A DNA stretch of 64,000 bases from NCBI RefSeq assembly GCF_011008845.1, contig NZ_JAAIWM010000001.1:558001-622000 (forward strand). The letters run 5' to 3'. The translations under genes were made by a program, and so were the position numbers. Shown piece by piece: positions 6,996 to 18,600 of the stretch (position 1 is the first letter of the stretch; every line of letters begins with the position of its first letter). The stretch comes from Bacillus mesophilus (GTDB lineage: Bacteria; Bacillota; Bacilli; Bacillales; SA4). Below the pieces are notes generated by a model that saw nothing but the letters and a program-made list of their open reading frames with translations, was not told the origin of the DNA and ran no database searches.

Positions 6996-9900
6996 TTATA
7001 AAATTTCTAACCTAACTCTTGTTCCAATCCCCGAAGGTTCAGCAGCCTCGACAATTAATTTCTTTTGGAGTCTTTGTCTCAACTCATGAACATGGCTGAT
7101 TACTCCTACAGAAAGACTATTGCTGTGTAACTTTTCTAATGCTGTGATGACTGTATCTAATAAATCACCATCTAATGTACCGAATCCCTCATCTAGGAAG
7201 AAAAACTGAAGAGGGTACTCTCCCCTCAGCTGAATTTGAGCCGATAATGCTAGTGCTAATGCCAATGAAGTTAAGAAGGTTTCACCACCTGATAAGGTAT
7301 TTACAGGTCTTCGCACCCCTCCATTTGCATCATCTCTCATGATAAAGCCACCAGAAGAGTCAACTTCTATCGCATATCTTTGTCTAGTTAACAATCCTAA
7401 CCGCTCAGAAGCGTCTCTTGCCACTCGAACAAGCTGCTCTTCTGCCAAAAATTCTACAAAGCTATTTCCTTTTAATACTTGTTGAAGCTTACCAAGCTGT
7501 TCGACCTTTTGGCTAATGTTTAAGCGAACATCCTCTAATTCTGAGTATCTTGCATGCTTCTCTTTCAACGATATTAGCGTTTGGTTAATCGAACCCTTTT
7601 GTTCTACTAAAACTTGTAATTCTTCCTTCATCTCAATAAAGATAGCTGAGGTTTGCTTCCATATTTCCTCGGTTATTTGATTGTCCCCAATTAACTTACT
7701 TACCTTATCTAATTCGTGGTTAATTTGCTTTACTTCATCTATATAGTTCTGAAGCTCTTCTTTTAGACCCTTGCTTTGTTCAGGAGGTATAATGACAGCT
7801 TGAAGTTCTGCTAGTGTAGTAAACTCAGAATCTTTACTTTGTTCTACCCATTTTTCATTTGCCTTTTGAAGCTGATGTTGTAAATCATTTAATAGGCTAA
7901 TGTGAGTTTTAAGTTCTCCCTCTATCCCCTGAATCTTACGTCCTATTTCCTGATAAATTTCTTGCTCTTCTTTTTCTTGTTTATAAAGGTGCTCAAGCTG
8001 AAGTTCAACATCCTTTAATAATTTGTCTACATCCCCATCGTTGGTGATCTGTTGAATCTGTTGAATTAGTTCAAGACAACGTTCTTGTTTATGTTTATAT
8101 TGACCTTGTAGTTCAATTTGCGTTTTTTCTAATTTAGTAACATGGTCCTTAGCACTACTTACTGCCAGCTCTTTATCCTCCAGAAACGAAACACTCTTCT
8201 CGATTCTCGCATGCAGTGACTGTGCTTCTTGATCTTGCGCGACTAATTCCTTTAAACGTTCATTAAATGTTTCAAGCTGGAAGTTTGGAAATTCATTCGC
8301 CCATTTTCCAAGAGCTTCTCGTTCCTCTTGCTGAAACTTGTCCATTTTATTTTTTAGTTGTTCTAGCTCTTCATTGCTGATCTTAATAACTTGAACATGT
8401 TCAGCTAACTGTTGCTGTAGCTGATTTTTATGTTTTAATTCCTTCTGAACCTGCTCTTTCCGTTGCAGGACATCTTGGCTAATTCCTTTAATTTCTGTTA
8501 TAAGCAACTCAATTTCACTCATATTTATAACTGATTCAGTTTGTGAGCTTACGAGTGGAGCAGAAAACAGCGTAGTGCTAATCCCTTCATTTATAAGCAG
8601 GTCTGCTAATTGCTCAAGTGAAAGCTTTAAAGAAATAACCTGTGGAATCACCTGATGTAACTGAGCTAGAGAATCTTTTCTATTCTTCATTTGTGCTTCC
8701 ATCTCAATATCTTCTGAGCCTGAAAGAATGTGTGTATTTGGATGCTCTGTTGAGCCACAGACTGGACACGGCTCCCCTTCTTGTAAGCGATTTGCAAGAT
8801 GTTCCGCAAGCTTTTTCTCCCGATTTTGTTCCTGCTCTGTTCTGAGTTTTTCAATCGAGTTTTCAGTCATATGCTTTGCAAATTCTAGTTTTCTCTCCTG
8901 CTCACAAATTTGCTCATACATGCTTTCTACACTTTTAAAGGAGCTTACTAGCCTTGAGTGAAGTTCCTCATTTTCTCTAGTATGATTCCGTAAAAGTTCC
9001 TGTTTCCCCTCAACTTGCTTGTATCGATCTTTATATGACATTTTCAGCTCTTCTATTTGCTGTCGCACATGCTCAATATACTGCCTTTGTTCTCGAGCCC
9101 TTTGGTATTGCTCACGAGTGTCCGCAGAAATCGAGATCTTACTAAGCTGCTGTTTAAGCTCTTTTTGTTTAAGTTGGCCTCTATCTAGCAAAGACTTATT
9201 TTCCAGATACGTTTTTTGTTCAATCTCTAACTTTTCATGTAACGTGTTAAGCTTATTTGTTAATTCTTTCACCTCATTTTCAACCTGAAGTTTTGTTATT
9301 GTTAATTCTTTTGCACTCGTTAATTTATCCTTTTTGCTTAGCAAAAGTGGTTCTTCTAAGATCCTATTTTTATTTGCCTCAATATACTTTTCTTCAGCTT
9401 TTTTATAGTTTTCTCTACGATCACTCAGAGCTTTTTCTAATAACACTTTTGCCTCAAGAGTACTCTGATAACGTGACTCTGAATGAGAAAGTTCTTCAGC
9501 ATAAGGCAGTAGCTTAACAGCTTGATCAGACCGCTTCACTTGAATCTCTATCGCATTCATTGTCTGTTCTTTCACCTGTAAGCTTTGAAGAGTTTTGACT
9601 AAGTGTTGCTTTTCCTGCTCCCATTGCCAAAGCTTCGTCTGATTTTCATATTTCTTTTCAATTTCTGTTAGTTCTATTTTCCTTTTCGTTAATAGGATCT
9701 CAAGGTCTGAAGCTTCTTTTGTAGCCATGTCAATCGCTTCCTGGGAAGCATCACCTAAACCCACTTGCTCTGCTTCAATCTCCTTTACCTTTTGACTCGC
9801 CTCTTGTAATCTAGCTTTCACCTTCTTACTAAGCTCATCACCATATCGCTCAAGATGAAATAGACGCTGCAGCATTTGACGGCGGTCTACTCCTTTTAGT

Positions 9901-10379
9901 GACAAGAACTCAGCAAACTTACCTTGAGGTAACACAACTGCTCTTGTAAAGTCTTCAATTGTTAACCCCAATAGCTCCTGTATTTTTTGGTTAACTTCAC
10001 CTGTCTTATCAGCTAGTACAAAGCTTTCTTCACCTTTTTCAATTAGTCTACATGAACCCGCTCGTAAACGAATATCATCAGCTCGCTTAAAGCTTCTTTC
10101 TACGAGATAACGCTTCGTGCCTGAAGAGTGAAGTAGCTCAAAGGTAAACGATACAGACAATTCGTCCTCTGCATGATTCATAATTCCTTGTGTTTGATTA
10201 GCAGCACGTTCTACTTTTCCGTAAAGAGCTAATGTCATTGCATCGAGGATCGAGGATTTACCACTTCCTGTTGGTCCAAAAATCCCGAACACTCCACCTT
10301 CACATAACGATTCAAAATCAATTTCTTGTTTTTCACGAAAGCTATGCAGCCCAGCGATGGATAATACAATCGGTTTCAT
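6996..10379 (-). CDS. sbcC: Nuclease subunit SbcC
   Basis: An 1127-aa SMC/Rad50-type ATPase. Walker A is GPTGSGKS (residues 35-42); two long coiled-coil arms flank a zinc-hook motif CPVCG near mid-protein; the ABC signature TLSGGET and Walker B FFFLDEGFGTLD are near the C-terminus. With SbcD it forms the Mre11/Rad50-like complex that cuts hairpins, cruciforms and protein-blocked DNA ends. It starts one base after the sbcD stop and is certainly co-transcribed. It would limit the stability of the long palindromic repeats seen elsewhere in this window. Confidence 0.95.
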   Translation of the reverse strand: MKPIVLSIAGLHSFREKQEIDFESLCEGGVFGIFGPTGSGKSSILDAMTLALYGKVERAANQTQGIMNHAEDELSVSFTFELLHSSGTKRYLVERSFKRADDIRLRAGSCRLIEKGEESFVLADKTGEVNQKIQELLGLTIEDFTRAVVLPQGKFAEFLSLKGVDRRQMLQRLFHLERYGDELSKKVKARLQEASQKVKEIEAEQVGLGDASQEAIDMATKEASDLEILLTKRKIELTEIEKKYENQTKLWQWEQEKQHLVKTLQSLQVKEQTMNAIEIQVKRSDQAVKLLPYAEELSHSESRYQSTLEAKVLLEKALSDRRENYKKAEEKYIEANKNRILEEPLLLSKKDKLTSAKELTITKLQVENEVKELTNKLNTLHEKLEIEQKTYLENKSLLDRGQLKQKELKQQLSKISISADTREQYQRAREQRQYIEHVRQQIEELKMSYKDRYKQVEGKQELLRNHTRENEELHSRLVSSFKSVESMYEQICEQERKLEFAKHMTENSIEKLRTEQEQNREKKLAEHLANRLQEGEPCPVCGSTEHPNTHILSGSEDIEMEAQMKNRKDSLAQLHQVIPQVISLKLSLEQLADLLINEGISTTLFSAPLVSSQTESVINMSEIELLITEIKGISQDVLQRKEQVQKELKHKNQLQQQLAEHVQVIKISNEELEQLKNKMDKFQQEEREALGKWANEFPNFQLETFNERLKELVAQDQEAQSLHARIEKSVSFLEDKELAVSSAKDHVTKLEKTQIELQGQYKHKQERCLELIQQIQQITNDGDVDKLLKDVELQLEHLYKQEKEEQEIYQEIGRKIQGIEGELKTHISLLNDLQHQLQKANEKWVEQSKDSEFTTLAELQAVIIPPEQSKGLKEELQNYIDEVKQINHELDKVSKLIGDNQITEEIWKQTSAIFIEMKEELQVLVEQKGSINQTLISLKEKHARYSELEDVRLNISQKVEQLGKLQQVLKGNSFVEFLAEEQLVRVARDASERLGLLTRQRYAIEVDSSGGFIMRDDANGGVRRPVNTLSGGETFLTSLALALALSAQIQLRGEYPLQFFFLDEGFGTLDGDLLDTVITALEKLHSNSLSVGVISHVHELRQRLQKKLIVEAAEPSGIGTRVRLEIL

Positions 10380-10380
10380 G

Positions 10381-11562
10381 TTAGTCCTCCTCCCCTACAG
10401 TTGATTTTTCCTCGTTTAAGAGCTCAAGGAACACATTCAATAGTTCAGGCTCAAGCTTCGCACCACCTGTTTGTCTTTCGTAAAATCGCTTAAATAATTC
10501 ATCTACAGGTAGGTTACTAGCCGCAGCTAATTCTTGTTGTTCGATTTCAGCTTCAAATACAGGTCTGATATGAATAATACCAGCATGTGATTTGCGAATT
10601 CTTTGAATTTCCTCGATCGACAAGGTATTTGTTACGTGTATTTCAAGATCAATCCATGCTTGTTGATCCTTTTTACTATCTAGCCACTGATGGACCTGAG
10701 AAACACCTTCTGTTGCCTTCCATCTAACTAATGGTTTACCTGATGATAGATAGATTTCCGTAACCTGCGCTTCACCACCTGGAACCACATCAATAATTGA
10801 AACGGACTTTGTATATCCCGCTTCCGAAAAGCTATAAGCAAGTGGTGAACCAGAATACCTTGCAATCGTTTCTGCACGCTTTATCATTTGAGGACGATGT
10901 AAATGTCCTAGTGCCACATATTGTGCTTGCTTTGGTAGGCTTGTCCCTGCTACTGTATATGCCCCACCAACCTCAATTGGGCGCTCCGAATCTGAGCTAC
11001 TTCCTCCTTGCACATAAAGGTGACTCATTGCAACATTTACAGTTTGGGGAGAAAATTGCTCGCTCATAAATTGGAACATTCTCTGTATCCGTTCATCATA
11101 TTTATTTCGTAAAGCTAGTTCGTCATTGATTTCTGATAATACCTCAGATAGTCTCGATTCTGATGGATAGGGTAATGCTGCGAGCTTTAACGTCTCATCT
11201 GTGGTAGGTACATATATGCTCTGAACTTGGACAGTTGGGAAACCAACAATAGATATGCCTTGTTTTTTTGCAAGAGGAGCAGCTGCCAATAGTCGATCTG
11301 GGCTGTCGTGATTTCCGGCAATAATTGAAATCGATCTTTTCCCATTGTTTGATAAGCGTGAAATCCCCTCATAAAAGAGCTGCTCTGCTAATGCGGGAGG
11401 ATTTACCGTATCAAATACATCCCCTGCCATTAACACAACATCTACCTGTTCACGTTCAACAATCTCAACAAGCTCATCCATAAACTGCGCCTGTTCCTCT
11501 AACCGACTGCGTCCTTCTAACGTTTTCCCCAAATGCCAATCTGCAGTATGTAGTATCCTCAT
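10381..11562 (-). CDS. sbcD: Exonuclease subunit SbcD
   Basis: A 393-aa Mre11-type metallophosphoesterase. The phosphoesterase motifs are visible: TADWHLGK at the N-terminus, GDVFD, GNHDS, and a later GHLHRP. It carries out the exo- and endonuclease steps of the SbcCD complex. I use the ATG at 11562, giving the usual MRILHTADWHLGK start; the in-frame GTG at 11577 lies in the AGGTGG ribosome binding site. It is separated from addA by 321 bp, so sbcDC is likely a transcription unit of its own, unlike the tighter addAB-sbcDC packing I recall for B. subtilis. Confidence 0.94.
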   Translation of the reverse strand: MRILHTADWHLGKTLEGRSRLEEQAQFMDELVEIVEREQVDVVLMAGDVFDTVNPPALAEQLFYEGISRLSNNGKRSISIIAGNHDSPDRLLAAAPLAKKQGISIVGFPTVQVQSIYVPTTDETLKLAALPYPSESRLSEVLSEINDELALRNKYDERIQRMFQFMSEQFSPQTVNVAMSHLYVQGGSSSDSERPIEVGGAYTVAGTSLPKQAQYVALGHLHRPQMIKRAETIARYSGSPLAYSFSEAGYTKSVSIIDVVPGGEAQVTEIYLSSGKPLVRWKATEGVSQVHQWLDSKKDQQAWIDLEIHVTNTLSIEEIQRIRKSHAGIIHIRPVFEAEIEQQELAAASNLPVDELFKRFYERQTGGAKLEPELLNVFLELLNEEKSTVGEED

Positions 11563-11684
11563 TCTCTCAGCCCCCACCTATCTTATTAAAACTATTCTAC
11601 CATAGCCCAAAACTATCAATCTATCGTCACACACTAACAGTTTCTGTCACTTGACATTAGTGGTTTCCACCTTTGTTACCGAAT

Positions 11685-11798
11685 TGCGTGTGATTCTGGA
11701 TATTTGCATGAAACTAGTATTAATTGCATGTGATTCTGGATTATTTGCGTGAGTTTACATGTAATTGCGTGATATTGATGATTATTGCGCAATTGTGT
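11685..11798. repeat. Array of six degenerate 20-21-bp repeats (TGCRTG core)
   Basis: The hexamer TGCGTG/TGCATG (last unit TGCGCA) starts at 11685, 11705, 11725, 11746, 11766 and 11786, so spacings are 20, 20, 21, 20 and 20 bp. Units 1 and 3 also share TGATTCTGGAT. The array fills most of the 321-bp sbcD-addA gap. A matching array in the other orientation lies at 54265-54372. Confidence 0.8.
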
Positions 11799-11835
11799 TT
11801 TTTAGGAGAAAAACAACGATCACTGACCTGATCAA

Positions 11836-11872
11836 AACAAAAAAAACACGAACCAACTAAAAAGGTTCGTGT
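11836..11872 (-). terminator. Terminator after addA
   Basis: A 9-bp stem (11846-11854 with 11864-11872); on the minus strand it is followed by a run of T residues. Located just after the addA stop codon. Confidence 0.85.
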
Positions 11873-11883
11873 CTTTCTAACAT

Positions 11884-14800
11884 CTATAACTTAACAAGGT
11901 GCTCACCATCAAAGAAGTATAAATATTTTTCCTGGAGTGGCTTCTTCCATATTTGTTCAATCGCTTTACTGTATAACTCAACCTGCACTTCGTAACGATC
12001 TCGTAAAATGCTTTGAAGGCGATCTAGGTCATCTGGAAGACTTTTAGTCACATCTGTTTTAAAGTCTAGTAACACACTACCTTGCTCATCTTCAAACAGA
12101 AGATCAATAACCCCTTGTAGTAGGATTGTTTCAGTTTCACCCTCCCAGTCTGGATACACTTCTGTCGCTGGTAAACCTATACTGAATGGAACCTCTCTCA
12201 TTACTTCTTTTGCCCCTAAGATTCGTTGACCAATATCAGTTTTGAAGAAAGTCACAATGCCATTCACATTGATATGCGTAGCTTGTTCTTCTGTTAAAAG
12301 CTCGTTAACCACCATATAAGAGAGTAGCTCATGAACGCCTTCTTCTGAAACAGGCTGATCTAACGGGATATGTTGCATGACCATATGCATCGCTGTTCCT
12401 TTTTCAGCTGGAGTTAACGATTTTTCCTGTAGAAATCTTGGACGGTCAGTGATCGGCTTTTTTAATGGTTTGATAAGAGAAGTTTCACTATACGCATCAT
12501 GAACCTCTCTCATTCTTTTAATTTCTGAAACTGATTGCTTTGATCGATGAACAGAAGCTGTTTTGTAGTCATACTCCCATGTTAAACGGTTTTCAATGAT
12601 AGACTTATACTCACCCTCTAAAGGAAGTTTTTCACCCTTTTCCATCGCTTTAAGAAGAGTTTCATCTATTCCAGAATCTTGTTGTTGAGCTAAATCCAGC
12701 TGTCTTGGATCTACTAAGGTTAGCTCCCAACGGGATGGATGAGACGATATATCAGCTAAACTTGGTGAAAGAATCTGTTCCTCTCTCAATGAAGTTGTCT
12801 CGTTATGACGAATTAATGAAGGAGCAATCCAATCTATATAGCACTTCGCTTTTGAGCGCTCATAGCTTGGTAAAAGCCAATCATTATGATGTAACTGTTG
12901 ATTCCATTGCTCTCGTTTCTTTTCTAAGCGCTTTACGGTCCCAATCAAAAAAAGTTTTTCCTTTGCTCGAGTAAGGGCTACATATAGGACACGCATTTCT
13001 TCAGCTAGCATTTCATTTCGTATTTTTTGCCTGATCGCTAACTGAGGTAAGGTTGGATAGCTAATTCGTAAGGTCGGGTCAATATACTTTGATCCAAATC
13101 CTAAATCTTTATGAAGTAGAAATGTGCTATTTAGATCTCTAACATTAAACGGCTTAGAAAGTCCTGCTACAAATACGACCGGAAACTCAAGCCCCTTGCT
13201 TTTATGGATCGTCATAATTCGAATGACATCCTCTTGCTCACCTAATGCTCTTGCCGTTCCTAAGTCGTCACCACGGTCCTGCATTCTTTCAATAAATCGT
13301 AAGAAGCGAAATAGCCCTCTAAATGAAGTTGATTCATATTGTCTTGCACGATCATATAGAGCTCGTAGATTCGCTTGACGTTGTTTTCCACCAGGCATTC
13401 CTCCGACAAAATCATAATATCCTGTCTTTTGATAGATTCTCCAAATCAATTCGGAAAGAGAGCCAAGTCTTGCATATCTTCTCCATTTTTGAAGCATCAA
13501 ATGAAATTCCATTAGTTTTTCATACGTCTGGTTATTAGCAGTAGTTGCACCATTCTCTAAAAATAGTTTCACTGCATCATAAAAGGGACCCTTTTTCTCC
13601 TTTAACCGAATCATCGCTAGTTCGTCGGCACTTAACCCAACAATCGGAGATCTTAGTATAGCTGCTAACGGAATATCCTGATACGGATTATCAATCACTC
13701 TTAGGAGAGACATCATAATGGAAACTTCAGTAGCCTCAAAATAGCCTGATGACAGGTCCGCATATACCGGTATTCCATGTTGTTTAAATTCATCCATAAT
13801 TTGTGGTGCCCAAGGCATCGAGCGAAGCAATATGACAATATCTCGATACGTAATATCTCTCATCGTACCAAGTTTTTTATCAAATACCTGATAACGCTGT
13901 TGAATAAGTCCTTTAATTTTTCCCGCCATTAGCCTGGCTTCTAACTGGACGGTTTCTAGTTCAACAGGATCAAAACCTGATTCTTCCTCAGAATCCAGTT
14001 GTTCTTCACCATCATGATTAATGATAAGTAGCTCTGCCTTTGTATCTACATGATCAGGATAGTTAGCACCTAACTTCAGTTCGGCATGTTCATCGTAAGC
14101 GATTTCCCCAACCTGTTCGTCCATAATCTGTTTAAATATATAGTTTGTTCCATCTAATACCTCTGGACGACTCCTGAAATTTTGAGATAAATCTATTCGT
14201 AATCCATATTCATTTCCGTCTGGAGAAAAAAGCTTGTATTTTTTTAGAAATAGACCTGGTTCTGCTAATCGAAACCGGTAGATGGATTGCTTCACGTCCC
14301 CTACCATAAATAAATTACCAGGATCAGGCTGATCCTTACATACTGAGCGGATAATTGATTCCTGTACATAATTCGTATCCTGATACTCATCCACCAATAC
14401 CTCATTAAAATGACGCTTGAAATAATGAGCGGCTGCTGATGGTACATAGCCTTCTGTTTCAGCATCCAATTCACGGAGTATATTTAAGCAATAATGCTCC
14501 AAATCAGCAAAGTCTACCAGACTTTTCGAGAGTTTTACCTTTTCATAGCGTTCGCCGAACTTATGAACAAGCTGAGTTAGTGTTTCAATAGATGGCTTCA
14601 TCTTTTTAATGTCATTTAAATAGGATTCAGGTTTACGATCAAAAAAGTCCTCTTTAATTTGTTTAACTGCATTTTTAGCTTGTTCTCGTAAATCCTTTAC
14701 TTGTTCCTTTAAGAGCTCATCATATTCATCGCCCTTGACTGTTTTCAGTTGACTGAATTTCAACTGCTGAAATGTATCATATAACTTCTCCCAGCTAGAA

Positions 14801-15627
14801 TGATAGGCTTCTTCTAAGGTATAAAGCTGTTTCAGATCCTCTTCAATCGTAACAGCTCGTGGAGCCGGTCCACCTGGTATTCTTGTAAGTTCAAGGGCTT
14901 GCTGTAGCATTGCTCTTGCACCATCTAACTGCATATGAATGTCTTGTTTAATTACCGATAGAAATGGTAAATCATTAACCTTTGTTTCCTCACCTGTCAC
15001 ATAAGCATCAAGTAATCCCTGCAACCAGCCTTCAGGATTTGGATGTGCACGAGATTCGTCATAAAGTTTCCTTACCATCACTTGGAGGTCACTATCATTT
15101 CGGTCTCCTGTATAGCGGTCCACTACATCAAAGAAGGCATCATTTCCTTCTGTTCCATACTCTTCTTCAAATAGTTCCTCCATTACCTCTTCTCGGATTA
15201 ATTGTGCTTCCGTGTCTTCTGCAATTCTAAACGTTGGATCGATATTAATCAGATAATAATACTTTCTAATAACCTCTAAGCAAAAAGAGTGAAGAGTCGA
15301 TATGGATGCACGGTTTAACAAGCTTAACTGTCTTCTTAGGTGTAAGGATGCTGGGTTTTCAGAAATTGCCTTCTCTAGTGCTTCACCAATACGATGTCTC
15401 ATTTCAGCAGCTGCAGCGTTTGTAAAGGTAACAATTAATAGACGGTCCACATCAACTGGCTGATCCTTGTCCATCACTTTACGAATAATTCTCTCTACAA
15501 GAACGGCCGTTTTACCTGATCCTGCCGCGGCAGCTACTAGAATGTCCATCCCTCTTGCTGTAATTGCTTTCCATTGATCATCTGTCCATTGTGCACCTTC
15601 AGGCTTAGGAGGAATGGATTGTTTCAT
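11884..15627 (-). CDS. addA: ATP-dependent helicase/nuclease subunit A (AddA)
   Basis: A 1247-aa UvrD-type helicase with a C-terminal RecB-family nuclease domain. Walker A AAAGSGKT is at residues 33-40; helicase motifs such as LVDEYQDTN and MVGDVKQSIYRFR follow; the nuclease motif LLDFKTD ends at residue 1192 with the QVELYSKAI motif shortly after. With AddB it resects double-strand breaks and loads RecA (the Gram-positive counterpart of RecBCD). Its start lies 23 nt inside the end of addB, so translation is coupled. Length and motifs indicate an intact protein. Confidence 0.95.
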   Translation of the reverse strand: MKQSIPPKPEGAQWTDDQWKAITARGMDILVAAAAGSGKTAVLVERIIRKVMDKDQPVDVDRLLIVTFTNAAAAEMRHRIGEALEKAISENPASLHLRRQLSLLNRASISTLHSFCLEVIRKYYYLINIDPTFRIAEDTEAQLIREEVMEELFEEEYGTEGNDAFFDVVDRYTGDRNDSDLQVMVRKLYDESRAHPNPEGWLQGLLDAYVTGEETKVNDLPFLSVIKQDIHMQLDGARAMLQQALELTRIPGGPAPRAVTIEEDLKQLYTLEEAYHSSWEKLYDTFQQLKFSQLKTVKGDEYDELLKEQVKDLREQAKNAVKQIKEDFFDRKPESYLNDIKKMKPSIETLTQLVHKFGERYEKVKLSKSLVDFADLEHYCLNILRELDAETEGYVPSAAAHYFKRHFNEVLVDEYQDTNYVQESIIRSVCKDQPDPGNLFMVGDVKQSIYRFRLAEPGLFLKKYKLFSPDGNEYGLRIDLSQNFRSRPEVLDGTNYIFKQIMDEQVGEIAYDEHAELKLGANYPDHVDTKAELLIINHDGEEQLDSEEESGFDPVELETVQLEARLMAGKIKGLIQQRYQVFDKKLGTMRDITYRDIVILLRSMPWAPQIMDEFKQHGIPVYADLSSGYFEATEVSIMMSLLRVIDNPYQDIPLAAILRSPIVGLSADELAMIRLKEKKGPFYDAVKLFLENGATTANNQTYEKLMEFHLMLQKWRRYARLGSLSELIWRIYQKTGYYDFVGGMPGGKQRQANLRALYDRARQYESTSFRGLFRFLRFIERMQDRGDDLGTARALGEQEDVIRIMTIHKSKGLEFPVVFVAGLSKPFNVRDLNSTFLLHKDLGFGSKYIDPTLRISYPTLPQLAIRQKIRNEMLAEEMRVLYVALTRAKEKLFLIGTVKRLEKKREQWNQQLHHNDWLLPSYERSKAKCYIDWIAPSLIRHNETTSLREEQILSPSLADISSHPSRWELTLVDPRQLDLAQQQDSGIDETLLKAMEKGEKLPLEGEYKSIIENRLTWEYDYKTASVHRSKQSVSEIKRMREVHDAYSETSLIKPLKKPITDRPRFLQEKSLTPAEKGTAMHMVMQHIPLDQPVSEEGVHELLSYMVVNELLTEEQATHINVNGIVTFFKTDIGQRILGAKEVMREVPFSIGLPATEVYPDWEGETETILLQGVIDLLFEDEQGSVLLDFKTDVTKSLPDDLDRLQSILRDRYEVQVELYSKAIEQIWKKPLQEKYLYFFDGEHLVKL

Positions 15628-18600
15628 GCTGTAACACCTCCTGCTTAATACGCTCTAGCACGGTTGCATCGTCTGTCCCTTGAAGAGAACGAAACGTATT
15701 TTCATCCAATCCATCATCAAATTGACAAAATGGCTTATAGTTACAATACGTACATGGCTTTTTGTCCTTTAGCTGATAAGGACTAATCTCTACCTTTCCA
15801 TTCACGATCTCTTGACCAATAGATTGAAAGGTTTTTCGTACATATTTACGGAGCTGAGTAAATTCCTCCTCACTTGCAATCTGGGAGTTACTGTAGAAGC
15901 CGCCAGTTTTCTTAAGGCCAGCTGAGACAATCCTTGAATGACCACTCTCTAATGTTGAATCCATTAAACGAACAGACTCCTCATCACCAAGTAGTAATCC
16001 TTTCATCTTAAAGCTCTTTAATAACTCTTCTTCAATATCTTCTAATGCCAATTCTGTTTTGGTTTTAAGCATAGGATTATGAACATGAAAGTATAAAACC
16101 CCAGCCGGTTTAGTTTCTTGTCCAATCCAAGATTTCGAATGTGATAATACAATATCCAAGTAGGTTAGCATTTGTAGAGATAAACCGTAATAAACCTCTG
16201 ATAAATTCAATGCTTTTTGACTTGATTTATAATCAACAATTCGCAAATACGTGCCCTTTGATCCAGTAGCAACATCGACACGATCAATTCTTCCAACCAG
16301 CTCTAGCTGTGCTCCATTTTGGAGGTCAAGCTGTATGGCCGGTAATTGACCATTTCTTCCAAAACCAAGCTCTAAGCCAACAGGTGTAAATCCACTTGCC
16401 TTTGCATGCTCACTTAAAACAATGGAAGCTCTGCTGATTACATTTGTAAGCTTTCTCTTAAGATAGCTGTATCGATTTGAGCTCAACAGGATTTCCTTTT
16501 GTATCTGTGGTGCCAGTACGTTTACCACCTGATTTGCTAATTCTTCACATTGTGATTTTGTTATTTGACTCCAAGTCAGCTTCTGCTTATGAAGCTCATC
16601 TGCCATCATCTTTAAAGCAGCATGAAAGAATTGCCCAATATCCGGTGCCTCTAGTCGATATATTTGACGTTCCTGTAGACGTAGTCCATATGAAGCAAAA
16701 TGAGAAAACGGACAACTCTGAAACTGTTCCATTCTCGAGACACTACCAACAAGTGTTTTACCATATAGCTCATCACTAATCTGCGATGGAAGTGTGTTTT
16801 CCTTATTTTGATAAAATAAACTTTTCAACACCCTTGTACGAAGCATCTTCCATTCCTTCTTATGCTCGTAGGTATTATAAACGTCCCACCAGATGGAGGA
16901 AATCGGATAATATCTTTTCCATAACTGTAGCTGTGAAGCAAGATAGGAAATCGTTTTTTGAGGTGTAGTTATATAGTCTAATTGATCTTCCTCGGATAAG
17001 TCCGTTGGATCTTGAAGGATTAGCTCTTCTTTAATTGACGGATACAGATCTTTTATTCTTTTTATGAATATAGAAGGCACCAGTGATTTTCCTTCTTCAT
17101 TTGCTAACGGATAAGAAAGCCATAGCTGGTTAGACGGAGAAGAAACAGCCATATATAATAGAAACTGCTCATCTAAAAGCTGCTGTTTGCCACCAGGTGA
17201 AAGCTTTAGACCTGCATTTGACAGAACTTCTCTTTCCTCTTCATTTAAAACACCATCCGCACTTGGTACAGCTGGTATCACACCATCATTAATACCTAAG
17301 ATAAAGGTTGCCTTGATACTAGAAAAACGTGAGTGTTCGAAATCACCAATCACTACTTGATCAATCGCTGGGGGAACAAGAGCAAATTTAAGTGCCTCAA
17401 TTCCTGCTTCCATCATTGATTGAAAAACATCATAGGACACGTCTTTGTCACCCATTAGTTCAACAAACTGATCAAATAGCTCAATGACTGCACTCCATAC
17501 CTGTGTATGCTCTCTAGCCTTACTCATTTCATGATCCTGTTCGGCTTCATATCGCCATTTTTCAAGCTTAGTTGGAACCTCTAATTCTTCTAATAGTAGA
17601 TATAAGGCTTCTGCATATTGTCTTCCAGTCTTTGCCTTCTTTAGTTCTGTTTCAAACCGCATAAGTGGTGCTGAAATAATGGTTCGGAGCTTATCTATTT
17701 TTTCTTCCATCTCATCTTCTGAGGTGGTTTTGGCTAATCCCTGCTCATCAATACCGACAAACCTTCGATATGCCCATCTAGACTTGTCCTTCCATCTAAA
17801 TCCTTGAATTCCATATGCAAGTACATAGTTTTCGAGTATATCAAACTCTTCCCTAATAATGCCCTCATCTTCCTCTAGTGGATACATGAGATCTGTCTTA
17901 ACACAACGAAACACCGATTCATATCTCCAGCTACTTGATACTACCTCTAAAACAGATCGAATCAACTCGATTAAAGGATGGTGAAGCATAGAGCGTTTTT
18001 GGTCAATAAATAGCGGAATGTCATATTCTTCAAAAACGGTTTCAAGTAAATCCTGATACACCGTTGTATTTCGAAGAATGATAGCTACATCACGGAAACG
18101 ATAATTCTCCTCACGAACGAGTCGCAATACTTCTTTAGCAACTGCTTCAACCTCGGTTCTTCGGTTTACTGCACCCCTTAGCTTAATCCCTTCTATACTG
18201 TTTGCTTGAACTGTGGGTCTTGATTCAAAATGCTTCTCTAGATGAGAAAGGGCCGGTAAATGCTTGGAACGTAGGTTATCTGACTGAATATGGACCATTA
18301 CTTTCTTACCCATGTTTTCAGCCATTTCTTTAAATTGTAGAAACGTTTTACCTGTCATATGAAATAACTGAAGCTCATGCGGGTGATGAGTGATTTCTCG
18401 GTCAAGCGTTAGCGCAATTTGAACCCCTTTACATACCTCTAAAAGCTTCGCTAGCACCTCTAGCTCTTGAGGTGTAAAACTGTGAAAGCCATCTATATAA
18501 ATGGTCGCTTCTTTTAAATAGTTAGAAACTGGGATTTTTTCTGAAAGTAAACGCAGGTAATCCTCGGAATCTACATATTTCTGAAATAACTGTTCTTCGA

